A stretch of DNA of 64,000 bases from Auanema rhodensis (GCA_964057225.1 OZ059895.1:15701001-15765000); one strand, 5' to 3'; numbered from the stretch's first letter, positions 26,900-38,040 are shown. The notes: generated from the letters alone by a model not told the origin. Numbers and translations: made by a program.

Positions 26900-28102
26900 T
26901 CATATCATATCATCTTTGTGCTTTAGGTGCAGATGCTGTAGAAAAATTCCTAAATAAATATTTTTTTTATTTGTTTTTTTTTTTTTAAACCTGTCGCTAC
27001 TGATACGTTAAGAGAATTGACACTTGTCTCTGTTTGAGATCCCGTAATAGTGACCAAGCTGTGACAAAGAGATTTCAGTAAAGGTGATATTCCAGTACCT
27101 TCATCTCCTAAAATTTCGAACCAGGAAAATAAATGTAAATTATTTAACTAACCAAGCACCAAAGCTATTTTCGAACATTTATCAACTTTAAAATCATTCA
27201 AGTTTAGAACAGATGTATGATCACTTCCACCGGAAGGTTCCACAGTACCGACTATTTGAAAACTTTGCAAATTCTGAAGAATCGAGTCAAAAATGATAAA
27301 AGTCAAGTAACCACACCTGTGTTATTTCATGATCTTCAAGTTTTGATATATTCATATGTTCAATTGCTCCACATGAAGCTTTGCTCATAGCTGGTGTAAT
27401 AGTTAATGGACTAAATCAAAATTTTTATTTTCTCGTTGGCAATTTGAAATAACCATCGGCTGGATCTGAGGATAATGTTCTGAACTCCATAAAAGAACGC
27501 AGTTCTAGCTATTGCTCCTATATTACCAGGATCTAGTATTCCGTCCAAAAACAATAATTGTTGACACTCCGTGTTGAAATTTGAGAATGGAAGAGTCGAA
27601 ACATCTAGGCAAACACCCTATTAGGATGACAGTACACAGAAATGCTCTAGATATGCGAACAAACATTGTGAAGTTGAAAGTCTGTTTTTCGATCAAACTG
27701 TGCTTGGGTTAAACGTCCAACGGGAATGTCAAATTCCTTTGACAAATTCAAAATTTTTGAAATCCTAGTGTCATCTACAGCCCGTTTTCTAGAGAGAATC
27801 GGTAAAATCTCAAATGTCTAGGGACCTACTTCACAGAATCTTTCATATATAACTTATAGATTTGTCTTCTTCGGCTTGATAAAGCTTCTAATACAGGAAA
27901 CGTCCCATATAAAGCTTCACCCTTGAAACCAGGGACAATTACTTTATATCTTAAGCCATATAATCTTAGTAATAACAACATTCATGACCAACGATTTAAA
28001 ATCTTCCATGCTTTTCCCAACAGCTTTCGCTTTTCTATATGAAAGATTAGGTCCGGCTTGAAAACTAGAGAAGAATTTTCTATTTATTTCGATTAATTTC
28101 AT
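26900..28102 (-). CDS. MRM1: SpoU/TrmH-family rRNA 2'-O-ribose methyltransferase (MRM1 type, mitochondrial)
   Basis: AdoMet-dependent ribose methyltransferase; MRM1 methylates the large mitochondrial rRNA. ATG at 28102 sits directly behind a TTTTTTTAG acceptor. The start MKLIEINRKFFSSFQAG is basic and hydroxylated, fitting mitochondrial targeting. All three SpoU motifs are visible: motif 1 FLDGILDPGNIGAIARTAFF, motif 2 ALVLGDEGTGISPL, motif 3 SLNVSVATG. Upstream, PVGRLTQAQFDRKTDFQLHN matches the MRM1 N-domain. The end is uncertain: after VSVATG the frame either reads through a 13-A homopolymer (26974-26986) into a lysine-rich tail with stop at 26900, or splices from GTTTAA to a TTCTACAG acceptor with stop near 26910. 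Third member of a possible operon with the two genes upstream. Confidence 0.87.
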
Positions 28103-28293
28103 CTAAAAAAATGAAACATGACTTCACTCGATTGAAGTGGGGCCGAAAGAAATCTAAAGGATTTTCTAACCAAATGCACACCCAACCATTTTGTAAGAAG
28201 TAATGGTTTAATATTTATGGAAAGCAAGGGAAAACGAGAAAAAAGCAAAAACATTGAATAAAACAGGATAAAACAATGAACGAGAGATCTAAT

Positions 28294-29260
28294 TTAAGCT
28301 TGAAAATGTTTCAAACATTGAACAGCTTCCCCTATGAATGCGGTAAGTTGTCTTACTTCGCCTATATCATTAGTTTGATCCATTGCTGTGGCTGCCCAGG
28401 CTAGCTTTCTATCTAAAGCTGCAAGAGCAGAATTAACTCCCGAATATGAATTGATGCCAATTGAAGTAGAACTCTAAAACACAGAATACACTTATGAGAT
28501 GCTATAAAGAATGTTACAACCTTTTGTATAGACGGTTGAGTAGCTATTTGATAAACAGGCTCGTAGATAGGTTCAGCTTTGATCCCAGAAGATTTAGTGA
28601 TAGTATTAGTGCAAGAAGTTTCAGATTGTGGACGAGCAGGTTCCTGAAATGGTGCTTTTATAAGTTGATGAAAGAAAACTTGTCAGCAAACCTTAATGCG
28701 CTCTATAATCTGAATTACATCATCTTCCTCTTTCTCCATAAATTCTTCTAAAATTAGAAACATTTTGGGAACATTTTCTTAACACATACCAAGCTTTACT
28801 TCAAACACTTGCTTAGGTTGCTCCACTCTCTGAGCATCTTGGTAAACCTCACATTGAATACATTTTCTCTCATCATTCTTTTCCATCAAAATTCCCTAAA
28901 ATAAATAAAGTCTGATCTATTCTGATATATGAATATTACATTGCAACGTTGGCAATATCCATCCAACATTGTCCAGCCTCGAAGAAGTAAATCGCCCATC
29001 CTCTTGGATACTTCATTTTGAAATTGTTCTCGTTTATGTCTAGCTTCCGCCATCTGCTCCTGAAAACCAGAAACATTTACTTTCCAGGTGCTGAGAATTC
29101 AAATCACCTCGGTCAGTTCAACTTCGCCATTAACAGGGGCCATTTCTTCAGCGTAACTTCTTGCCGCTGGGTTTGGGCTTCGTTCGTAAGATGATTTAGA
29201 GGACTGCTGGACTTTGGGAGTTGATTGAACACGTTTTCCCACAAAAGAACGATGAACCAT
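28294..29260 (-). CDS. ZNRD2: ZNRD2/SSSCA1 (autoantigen p27) zinc-ribbon protein
   Basis: Member of the Sjogren/scleroderma autoantigen p27 family (Pfam Auto_anti-p27); its molecular role is poorly defined, with reports linking the human protein to mitosis. The diagnostic block is MGDLLLRGWTMLDGYCQRCN then GILMEKNDERKCIQCEVYQD: two CxxC pairs that make one zinc ribbon, preceded by the conserved LL.GW.ML. The N terminus is Ser/Pro-rich (MVHRSFVGKRVQSTPKVQQS), and the C-terminal half has an acidic linker and a helical end (LDRKLAWAAQATAMDQ...EAVQCLKHFQA). Stop at 28294-28296. It lies 236 nt after the WIPI stop and 191 nt before the MRM1 start, all on one strand; a TATACAG acceptor at 29309 would serve for trans-splicing. 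Confidence 0.85.
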
Positions 29261-29496
29261 ACACTTAAATTTTTTTGTTTATCAAAATATAAAAACAAGC
29301 ATGTACAACTGTATAAAAGATATAAAAAGACACGATACGAATAGATAATATGTACAAGGAAGGCAAAAGAAATACCCAGCCAACCAAGTTGGGCAACAAG
29401 ATATGATCAAGATGCATATGTACATGATGTTTGGAACATCAAATTAATACTAGAAGGCAAAGAAAGCAATCACAGGTGGAACTCGTATATAGAAAT

Positions 29497-30911
29497 CTAA
29501 AGAGGCTTTGACCAGAACTCTTGCTCGTCCGCTAATAACATAATGTAATCGAACATAACCCGGTTTATATGACCATCTAAATCAAATGTAAATCTATAAA
29601 TAATATATTAAGTTAAGACAGAAGATGTATACAGTCTTACTTATGATATGTTCCATCTGCACATATGGTAACTAAAGCATGATCCCTTACATCTGGAGCT
29701 GAATTATTCACAAATTTTTTTCGTATTCTAGAAAATTCGAAAAACCTTTAACAAATCCACAAGCGAGAACTTGCGGCTCAAGTCCAATTTGAGCGCAGCT
29801 TCTTCTCTCATTTTTGCCGATTGTTTTAGCTACTTGTTGTAAAAAAGATTTTTTTGTTGCTCTATCATAATCTTGTAGAGAAAATATATGAATTGTTCCC
29901 TGAAAATGAAGATCGTAGATGGAAGAACATGTTATAATCCTTACTTTATCCGAGGAAACTGCTAGAAAAGATGAACAGGGAGAAAATTGTAAAACATGCA
30001 AAGTTGAAGGATCAGTTCCTCTTCTGCATTCCTGCAGCATTAGTCGGGATCTCGAATTCCATATTCTGAAATAGGAAGCTTGATAATCGACTAGAAAGAT
30101 GAACCCAATATTTTACAATGTTTACATATAGTAAACTAACCTGATAACAGTACCCATAGAAGAACCCGTAGCAATAATTGTTCCTTCAAAATTAACTGTC
30201 ATAACTGCAATTTCTGATTGGTGAGCATCAATACTATTAGGAGCCAAAGAACTTGTTGATGACAAGTTCTTAACATTCAAAATCTGGATACTGCCTAACT
30301 ATAATTAAGAAAAACATAAATACATAATAGTTTTTATACAAATACCTTGAACCCGGGATAAACAAGAATTTGGTTATCTGTGGTAGTCATTTCACCACTC
30401 ATGGCAGCTAATCCATTGACATTCAACCTAGTTTCTTCTATACGCATTGATACACAAGGCTCAGGAATACTAAAAACTTGTACTCGTTTGTCTTGTACAA
30501 CAACCAATCTAGAAAGTCCAAGTAAAACGTTAAGAATAGGTCCACCTTGTAGAGTAATCTATAAATAAAACACATTCTTTCCCCTAAACTATAAAGAATA
30601 TTTACCTCTAATACTAGCTCGTTGTGTTTGATATCATAAACAAAACAAATATTTTGTGGGAACTTTGAAGCTGATCCTGAACCAACCAAAGCTACAAGAT
30701 TAGCGCGTGCTACCATGCTGCTAACCTTAAAAAGGAAATAACTTAGTAATATATTTTAAGAAAATACCTTCACGCTACCCACAACATCGGCATCTATTGA
30801 ATGTAGTAAAACCGCAGGATCAGTGTTGAATACACGTACACCTTGCTCGGATGAAACTACTAAGGCATCTTGTTGTCCATTAAAAGCGGCATGCAAAACT
30901 TTTGCTGTCAT
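29497..30911 (-). CDS. epg-6: WIPI3/4-type PROPPIN beta-propeller (autophagy)
   Basis: PI3P-binding WD40 propeller that acts in autophagosome formation; C. elegans counterpart EPG-6. ATG at 30911 lies one base behind a TTTTTTCCAG acceptor. Reads MTAKVLHAAFNGQQDALVVS, GVRVFNTDP, NICFVYDIKHNELVLEITLQ, RVQVFSIPEPCVSMRIEETR, SEIAVMTVNFEGTIIATGSS, MGTVIRIWN, then the lipid-binding motif as ECRRGTDPSTLH, FSPCSSFLAVSSDKGTIHIF and the last blade ALVTICADGTYHKFTFDLDG. GTDP after RRG and DKGTIHIF place it with WIPI3/WIPI4, not WIPI1/2 (ATG-18). The residue before RRG is Cys instead of the usual Leu or Phe; both arginines are intact. Stop at 29497-29499. Probably the first gene of a three-gene operon. 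Confidence 0.9.
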
Positions 30912-31488
30912 GCTGGAAAAAAATATTTTATTTCAGAAAACGACTACGAAGCAAGCAAAGACAAGTAGCCTTGAGAGTACATGTGAGTATCCGCGTGACC
31001 TGACGAAATACCGGGAGCAAAGACGCTAGTGGGAAAAACGTTTTCACAGTTCACAAAATCGATGGGAGAAAATGTTTGGTCATCATAATGAAATTAATAA
31101 AATATTATATCTCTACAGTATCAATGTCTTTTCACATTGTAAAAAAGGAACCATGCTAAACACTAGAATCTAAATTGCTACCTTGTTAACGAATTTCAGA
31201 AGAAAAAAGTGATACCAAGTGTTGGAAAATTAGAAAAAACATTTGAATAAATTTTAAAAATTAATACATTAATTAAATTCGAATGAAAACTACTCAAAGA
31301 GTTTTAAACTTTATTTATAATCACATGAGCTTATACCGTAAGAAATAAAAAGTACGTAGCTGTTGTGACAATTTGTTTAAAGATAATTTATTAATAAATA
31401 TAATCTTATTATTAATATTTTTAATTAATAAATATAATTAATAATATAATCTAAATATTTGTATCAAGTTTAAATTCATATTTTCAGT
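30912..31488. promoter_or_regulatory. Divergent upstream region of epg-6 and WDR4
   Basis: About 577 bp, extremely AT-rich between 31250 and 31480, with TTTTTTCCAG and TTTTCAG acceptors beside the two start codons. No specific factor site recognised. Confidence 0.35.
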
Positions 31489-33106
31489 ATGTCTACTATT
31501 AATATAGTAGAAAAAACTATATTAGTAACTTCGGGTTCGAAAATATTTACTATTTCGACTGAAGATGGCTCATCTAAGGTTTGTTCTGCTATTGACATTT
31601 CAGTTTATTATTTATAAATGTACGCATTTAGACTTTTGATGTAACTTCTGTAGCTTCTTCCACTCCTACTGTTAAGAAACCTCGTGCTGATGAGGAAAAC
31701 GATGAAAAAGAAAATCTGAATGCAGGAAAAGAGGCTCATTCGGTATGATTTTTAGATCCTACAGCAATAAATCAGGCAGAAAGTTTCAGATTCTTTGTTC
31801 AGTATTATCAAATAATAAGTCCTTGTATATCGTGGGATTATCTTCTAAGATTGTTCTCATTTTTAATGTTGACAATTTGTCTTTGAAGCGAAAGTTCAGA
31901 ATTCCAAAAGCTCCAACATCTTTAGTTTTTGATAAGGTAACCGCAAATAACATTTTTAAATTTCAAATGTTGTTTTCAGGATGATGAATTTGTTCTGGTT
32001 GGTGATAGAGCTGGACATGTTTGCCGTTATAATGTCGAAGAGCCTATCAATGTGTCTCACAAAGATATTACAGGTGTTTTACTCTTTCAACATTCAGAAT
32101 AAGTTTGTATTTATAGGAGAAATGTGTGGACACGAAGGAGAGCCATTAACGGGAGTTATCTCTATGGTTTTAGATGTTAAAGTTTCTCCTGATGGAAGAT
32201 TTCTAATGTTTGCCGACCGTGATGAAAAAGTCAGAGTATCTCGGTACCCAAATGTAAGTAACTTCAAATATGATTACCACTTCTTCCATATTTTTAAAAA
32301 TGAAAGCGAAATGTTAATCGTATTTGGTAGATACCATGATAATTAATTTTTATTTTGACAAACTTTACAGGCTTTCGTTACTCAATCATATTGTCTTGGT
32401 CATTCTGAGTATATTCGATCTATTTCGTTGATAGATGGTACACTTTTCTCTTCAGGTATTCATTAATTCACAAAATTATTTCGATTTTGAACCCTTTAAG
32501 GAGGTGACTCTACTATTATTAGATGGAATTATGAGGAAGGAACATTAATCCGTAATTCTTCTCGTGTATCAGAGCAAAATGCCGTACGCAAAATTGTGGG
32601 AATTAAGAAAGAAAAATCTATCTTCATCTATGCCATTGCTGAAAATGAGAGCAATCTGTATATCTTAGAAGATAATGGCTCTGAAATCGTTGCCAGAGGT
32701 TCCATTAAAGCAGATGATACGCTAATAGATATTGCAATTTCTGGAAATGTTATTTGTGGTGTTACCAAGTAAGCATGAACTTTATTATGTGAATTACACG
32801 TGTTTGTTCAGGTCGTCAGTTGTTAATTTTGATTTATCTAATAATACTTGTGGGAACATCGAAGTTTCTGAAGAAATGAAAGCTGAACTAGGAAATACTA
32901 AGGATCCCATCGGGAGCTATTACAAAAACGTCACCCACAAAAATCTTGAAGAGTATCAGAAAAGAAAGGTTGTCTTTAGTTGTATTATATGATTAATTCA
33001 CGTTTTCTTCTCTTAGGCTCAAAGAATGGAGAGTGAGCGGGAAAAAAAGAGAAGGAAGAAGGAGAAAAATCGTAAGTCAAATGGCACTGAAGCAGCTGAC
33101 AGCTAG
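31489..33106 (+). CDS. WDR4: WDR4/Trm82, non-catalytic subunit of tRNA m7G46 methyltransferase
   Basis: WD40 protein that pairs with METTL1/Trm8 to methylate G46 of tRNAs. ATG at 31489 is one base after TTTTCAG. Reads MSTINIVEKTILVTSGSKIF, a short acidic/basic insert (VKKPRADEENDEKENLN), blades ILCSVLSNNKSLYIVGLSSK and FVLVGDRAGHVCRYNVEEP, and the most diagnostic stretch VISMVLDVKVSPDGRFLMFA plus DRDEKVRVSRYPN and YCLGHSEYIRSIS, which are hallmark wording of Trm82. It ends with a lysine/arginine-rich helix (AQRMESEREKKRRKKEKNRK) and stop at 33104-33106. A GTAAGT within the last codons could splice to an alternative end two residues long. About 400 residues, typical for the family. Confidence 0.9.
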
Positions 33107-33488
33107 TTTTCTTTTTCGTTGTTGTTTTTTGTTTTAATTGTTGACTTGTTAAATACTGTTTTTTTTTGTAGTCTCTAACGCTAAAAATAAATTTTCATTA
33201 GAAAAAGGCTTTGATGTACAGAGGTTATGGGACTTGGAGTAGAGTTTAGCTGATATTACGAGGTGTGCTTTACGCAAGTTTGAACACATTGTACACTAAA
33301 ATAAACGTCAGTTGTTTGAGCTGGTGAAGAACATTGATCTAAATACGAATAATGGCTCAAAAAGGTGAGAAAAACTAATTGTGAACACAGACATCAAAGA
33401 GAACTTCTTATACTACATACGATGAGCATTGATATATCACAACCGTTGATTGAGCTGATGAGAAAGTCGTATCGCAAGTGAAAGGCCA

Positions 33489-34574
33489 TCAAATAATAAT
33501 CCAGAGGAATGTTGAGGAATATAGTAAAGGTAGAGCCATAGATGAGGCAAACGATTTTAAATACATTGCTTGCTTTTTCGATGAGCGACGAAGACGACAA
33601 CAGAAGAGCGAATTGCCATTGATCAACTGCTGATGCCTTAAACGGATAGCCATTTTGTGGATGTCCATGTATGATTTATGGATGCTATTCATAGTCTAGT
33701 TTTGAGTCATTTTGCTGCTTTAGAAGAAATCTGCCAACGAAAAAAACGTACCGCAGTCGATCACTATATCTCTTGATGATATCGTTACTATAGCGATTTC
33801 GTCGATCTCGGCTATCCATTGACCACATCCGTATAAGGCGCTGACTAGTATTTCCGAGATCAGCATATGCTCGGCATCCTGCTTGAGACAAAACTCCAGA
33901 AAGAGAACAAATTTTTTCCTAAACGATTATCTTGTGGGAAGTTGGTTGTAAGATCTGAGCATACGTCTAAGCATTGGCACGACTTGATTGTTCTGTCTCC
34001 TTTAATAGATTGATCATGGAATCTGTAAGCATGGTTAGCATGAAAATCACTAATTCTATAAAGATGTTGCCTGATATATCGAGATTCGCATGGTCCCCCA
34101 CAAGCTTGTGGATCGCAATCTCCAGGCAAAGTTCCCCTACAATTTTGTTCCGAGAGCCTGCAAGTGCATATGTATTTGAAATTTCTGTGGTATTATGTGA
34201 CATACACACAAGCGTCTTCCCCACATTTTGAAAAAATAAAATAAAATAAAAACTTTTAGCTGAAACCTTCAAAGAATCAAATAAAAACAAGTGGCTTTCG
34301 ATAAAAATCAAAATCAGATCTGACGATCGCACAATATGAGCATTTTCTCTGGATACAACATGAGAAACTCATGTTGCTGCAGATTTGATCACATAGAATT
34401 TAAAACAAAATTCACAGTCCCAGCTGTTTGGTGCAATAGATCTACACTAGGAATAGAGCAAAAAAGTATAGTTTGTTTAAGCATAATACTAAGAATTTAG
34501 ACTTACGCGGCAGAAATTAATCCAGTAAAGTTTGAAATCAGTAGAAACAGTATAGTTGATGCCACTGACGTCAT
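33489..34574 (-). CDS. Secreted or GPI-anchored cysteine-rich protein, possibly GAS1/GFR-alpha-like
   Basis: Five or six exons join in phase on the minus strand. ATG at 34574 gives a signal peptide (MTSVASTILFLLISNFTGLI). Next VDLLHQTAGTVNFVLN, an intron of about 215 nt, then a cysteine-rich exon: FKYICTCRLSEQNCRGTLPG, DCDPQACGGPCESRYIRQH, RTIKSCQCLD; a 46-nt intron; EKICSLSGVLSQAGCRAYA; and a last exon ending in ALPLLYSSTFLWIII, a short hydrophobic end as in GPI signals, stop at 33489. The spacing C-x-C-x5-C-x10-C in the SCQCLD/AGC part recalls GDNF-receptor/GAS1 repeats, which also end in GPI anchors (C. elegans PHG-1). The resemblance is a pattern only, so no symbol is given. Confidence 0.5.
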
Positions 34575-35499
34575 AACTAACTGAGAGTCAGACAATGAAA
34601 CATGGACCAACCGAATTGTTTGAGTATTAGCAGATTTTTTGAAGACTTGAGACAAAAGGATATGAAAAGATGGAAACGGAGAATAGAAATAAAGAGGCGG
34701 GGAAAGCTGGATGTGGCCTGACGATCAGCAGAGAAACGGCAGATAGGAGAGAAGATGAGGATGAGTGAAATAAGTTCTGGCTGATGAAGAAGAAAGAAAT
34801 CGTATATAATAGAATAGAGTAAGGATGAGAGATAAAGCAGCAAGGGAAAAGATGAATATCATAGGGTCGACAAGACAATTGAGGCTTTCACCAGTTCATA
34901 AAAAAGATAGCAAGCCAATTGGTGTAGTATCATAGCAGTTGGCAGATTAGCTTACAATGAATAACTCTTTTTGTTTAATTTTTTATAATTACCTATCAAA
35001 TACAACAGAAGGCTTGAGAGAAATGGATGAAAAATTTCATATTTGATGCCAATAAAAATTGATGTCGATTACATGAAGTCAGTGGGCAGCAATATCAAAA
35101 ATTCCTAATAACAAGCTGTATGTTTAAATTTCAAATGCGGTAATTGAAAGGAAAAAGAAAAAAATTAGTTATGATGAATGCTCAGACGATGACATATGCC
35201 TGATGTAAGAGTAACTAGCTATATCTTTATTTTGGATTCCGATTCAGATGAATTGGATAATCTGTACGTCAGAAGTCAGAAGTCATCAATCAGAAGTCAG
35301 AAGTCAGCAGAAGAAGAAGAAACGTAGATGAAGGCAAAAATAGTTTGAAGATTTCAAACCTTAACATTTGAAAATACATTCGATCCAGCTAAGCTATGAC
35401 AGATCAATTGCACAAGTAATACTATATAATTCTTAATTCTCAATGTATTATATTATATAATATAAATTAATGGAGATCATTTTTCCTTTGCAACTCAAG
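34575..35499. other. Gene-free stretch leading into the repeat island
   Basis: No supported gene. The overlapping minus-strand frames near 34580-34880 are hydrophobic and without splice context. Confidence 0.4.
35263..35312 (+). repeat. Short tandem repeat, AGAAGTC unit
   Basis: CAGAAGTCAGAAGTCA occurs twice, separated by a few bases; about seven imperfect 7-bp units in all. Confidence 0.8.
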
Positions 35500-35669
35500 A
35501 TTCGACAGAGTTCGAGGCATATGCAACCGAAATTCCATGTGAAACAGTAAAAAATGATATATGGAAAGAATGTGGAGAATGGAAACCCCTCAAAGATAAA
35601 CTTAAACGTGCCTGCATTAAACATTGGTTCAGATCATTAGGCAGAGTTATCACGAACCTTTTGAACTAA
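35500..35669 (+). pseudogene. Orphan coding-like exon, partly duplicated 2.6 kb away
   Basis: After a CTCAAG acceptor-like site, 55 codons stay open (FEAYATEIPCETVKND, IWKECGEWKPLKDKLKRAC, IKHWFRSLG) and end at TAA 35667. The composition is protein-like. About 70 bp of it (35566-35632) recurs in the same orientation at 38138-38208 with substitutions and stop codons. I recognise no family; it may be a piece of a transposon gene or a host exon caught in the repeat island. Confidence 0.4.
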
Positions 35670-36550
35670 TTTCAAAATGATAAATCAAGAATTTTTGCAC
35701 CTAATTAGATGCTTTTCCAAAAAATAAACGAAGCACAGGGAGCGCCCCCCACGGGAAAGGAAAAACCCCGGGGCTTAGCAACCTACACCCAACTGAGGGC
35801 GATCCCTGGGCTTCCCCATAATATACTCATATATAGGGAAAGTTAAAGATATTTAGAGTGAAACTTGATCATATATTGGTTTCCCGTATTACATACAGGG
35901 GCTATTAACCGTATAATCTTGAGTCAATTTCATAATGATGAAACGAAAGTTTTACAATAAGTTTTCAAAATGATAAATCGAGAATTGTTGCACCTAATTA
36001 GATGCTTTTCCAAAAATTTAAACATATTTCCCCGGTGGGGTGAGGTTCCGGGCTTGGAAGTCTTCGGTCCTAGGAACTCCGAAGAATCCCGAGGGCCAGA
36101 ACCTCACCCCAACGAGAAGTGCTAACCAGCTCTTCTCCAACTGCCAAAGACAGTCCCCCTCAATCTTAACAAACCTAATGAAACTTGATCATATATTGGT
36201 TTCCCGTATTACATACAGGGGTCCATAAACCGTATAATCTTGAGTCAATTTCATAATAATGAAACGAAAGTTTTACAATAAGTTTTCAAATGATAAATCA
36301 AGAATTGTTGCACCTAATTAGATGCTTTTCCAAAAAATAAACGAAGCACAGGGAGTGCTACCCATCGAAAAAAGCAAAAACCCCGGGGCTTAGCAACCTA
36401 TACCCAATGAAGGGCGATCCCCGGGCTTCCCCATAATATACTCATATATAGGGAAAAGTTAAAGATATTTAGAGTGAAACTTGATCATTTATTGGTTTCC
36501 CGTATTACATACAGAGGTCCATAAAACATATAATCTTGATAAGTTTTCAA
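35670..36550 (+). repeat. Direct repeats alternating with two kinds of GC-rich spacer
   Basis: A block of about 157 bp (starting GAAACTTGATCATATATTGG, containing CCCGTATTACATACAGGGG and ending GATGCTTTTCCAAAAA) is complete at 35861-36017 and 36179-36337 and partial at 35670-35717 and 36477-36550. Spacer type I (with ACCCCGGGGCTTAGCAACCT) follows at about 35718-35860 and 36338-36476; spacer type II, unrelated and hairpin-forming, lies at 36018-36178. The order is I-repeat-II-repeat-I-repeat. Confidence 0.85.
36036..36111 (+). repeat. GC-rich nested hairpin (spacer type II)
   Basis: Outer arms of 13 bp pair perfectly (36036-36048 with 36099-36111, TGGGGTGAGGTTC), and an inner 7-bp stem (36061-36067 with 36079-36085, TCTTCGG) closes an 11-nt loop. 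Confidence 0.8.
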
Positions 36551-36989
36551 AAACGAGCAATGATATAAACTTTGGAGCTTGCCACCACCCATTTTCATGT
36601 GTTCCCTGGGCTATTTCCGACGGTAGCGGAATTTTTAGAAAATTTAGGATTAATTACCCGTACCACTACCGACTGCGCTATAACCGTCACCTTTAGGTGA
36701 CTAGAGGTATGCTATATGCAAATGATGTTGCGCTTCCACGTGCACGATAATGTAAAAACGGCGTCTTTTCACTTCATTTGGATTCAAAATAAATCTGCAC
36801 GCAGTAGAAAAATTTTAAAAAATGCCGTTAGTTTAAAATATTGTCATTAATTCGAAAAATTAAATAATTTTAAGAATGAATCTTATGGAAGTGATTAAAA
36901 TTGCCTCAACTGAGGGAAATTTGCCTCAACTGAGGGATTCATAGAATTTTTGCAAAGGTATAACATTTTGCCAAAAGAAAAAATGTGCT

Positions 36990-37815
36990 GCGAAAATATG
37001 ATGAAAAAATGTGCTGCGAAAATATGATGATGAGTGGAAGAGCTCGATTTCGCTGTAGAAGATGTAAAAAAGAAAAATCTCTGAAATCTTCAACATTTTT
37101 AGAAGGTTATTGATATAAAAAGGTATATTATAACAAAAAAAATTAATTTAGGAAGTAAACTCTAATACAGCACAATTATAATGTTCATCTATGTTTGGGC
37201 AAAAATTTTTCTCAAATGGAAGTTTGCCCATGAAGAACTCGGTATTGGTTCCATGCCGACCTTTGTTGATTGGACCAACTATTTGAGAGAAACGTGCACT
37301 TTTAAGCTTCTGATGAACAAGGAAAAAATTGGAGGACCCGGAAAAACTGTAGAGATTGATGAAACTTTAGTTAGGAAGTATAATACGGGTAGGGTAATTA
37401 ACCAAATTTGGGTTTTTGGGGGCATATGTAGGGAAACTAGGGAATGCTCTTTATAGAAGCGCAGCGCTTTTAGAAAACTATAAAGGAGGCTATTCATGAG
37501 GGAACCACTATTATTTCGGATTGTTGGAGGGGTTATATAGGTATTAGTAAGATGGGTTTGGGGTACAAGCATCTAACCGTCAATCATTCGACAAATTTTG
37601 TCGATCCTGACACTGGTGCTTGTACAAATATGGTAGAGGGGTTAAGGTCTCAGGCCAAGCGCAAACTTAAAGCTATGAATGGGGTACCTGAGCATTTTAT
37701 TGAATCTTATTTATGTGAATTTGTTTATAGACAAAAGAATAAGAATAATGATATTTTCGATTGTATTTCAAAAGATATTGCTTTTTTTGCTGAAAATAAC
37801 TTTGAATTAGAATAA
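36990..37815 (+). pseudogene. Merlin-type (IS1016/IS1595-related) DDE transposase, frameshifted
   Basis: A cut-and-paste transposase of the Merlin superfamily. Visible in order: the N-terminal zinc-ribbon remnant (RARFRCRRCKKEKSL, SSTFLEG), a hydrophobic/helix-turn-helix part (FIYVWAKIF...FAHEELGIGSMPTFVDWTNY), the first catalytic Asp segment (KTVEIDETLVRK), INQIWVFGGICRETRECS, the second Asp segment (TTIISDCWRGYIGISKMGLG), YKHLTVNHSTNFVDPDTGAC, and the last acidic segment TNMVEGLRSQAKRKLK, ending at TAA 37815. Between ECS (about 37455) and TTIISD (about 37500) at least two frameshifts interrupt the frame (fragment RSAALLENYKGGYS), so the gene is dead as it stands. Clear-cut target duplications or matching terminal inverted repeats could not be assigned. 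Confidence 0.8.
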
Positions 37816-38040
37816 ATATAATTATATTCAAAATCGATGTTCATATTTTGATATTTAAGTATGCTTCTATAGATCTGGGGGGGGGGGGATTCTTTCTGAT
37901 AAAATCTAAACTTTTTCGTCTCATCTTCTTATTATTATTCAGAAAACTTTAATTACTCTGTTAAAATTTTGAGCCAGTGCATTAGCATAAGCATGCGGCA
38001 CAGAGGAGGGTGGCGGCAACTACTAAACAACCGCCTAAGA

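Noticed and set aside
36648-36660. GGATTAATTACCC, similar to the start of nematode SL1 RNA
   Set aside because: No following SL sequence, donor site, Sm site or SL-RNA stem-loops; taken as chance.
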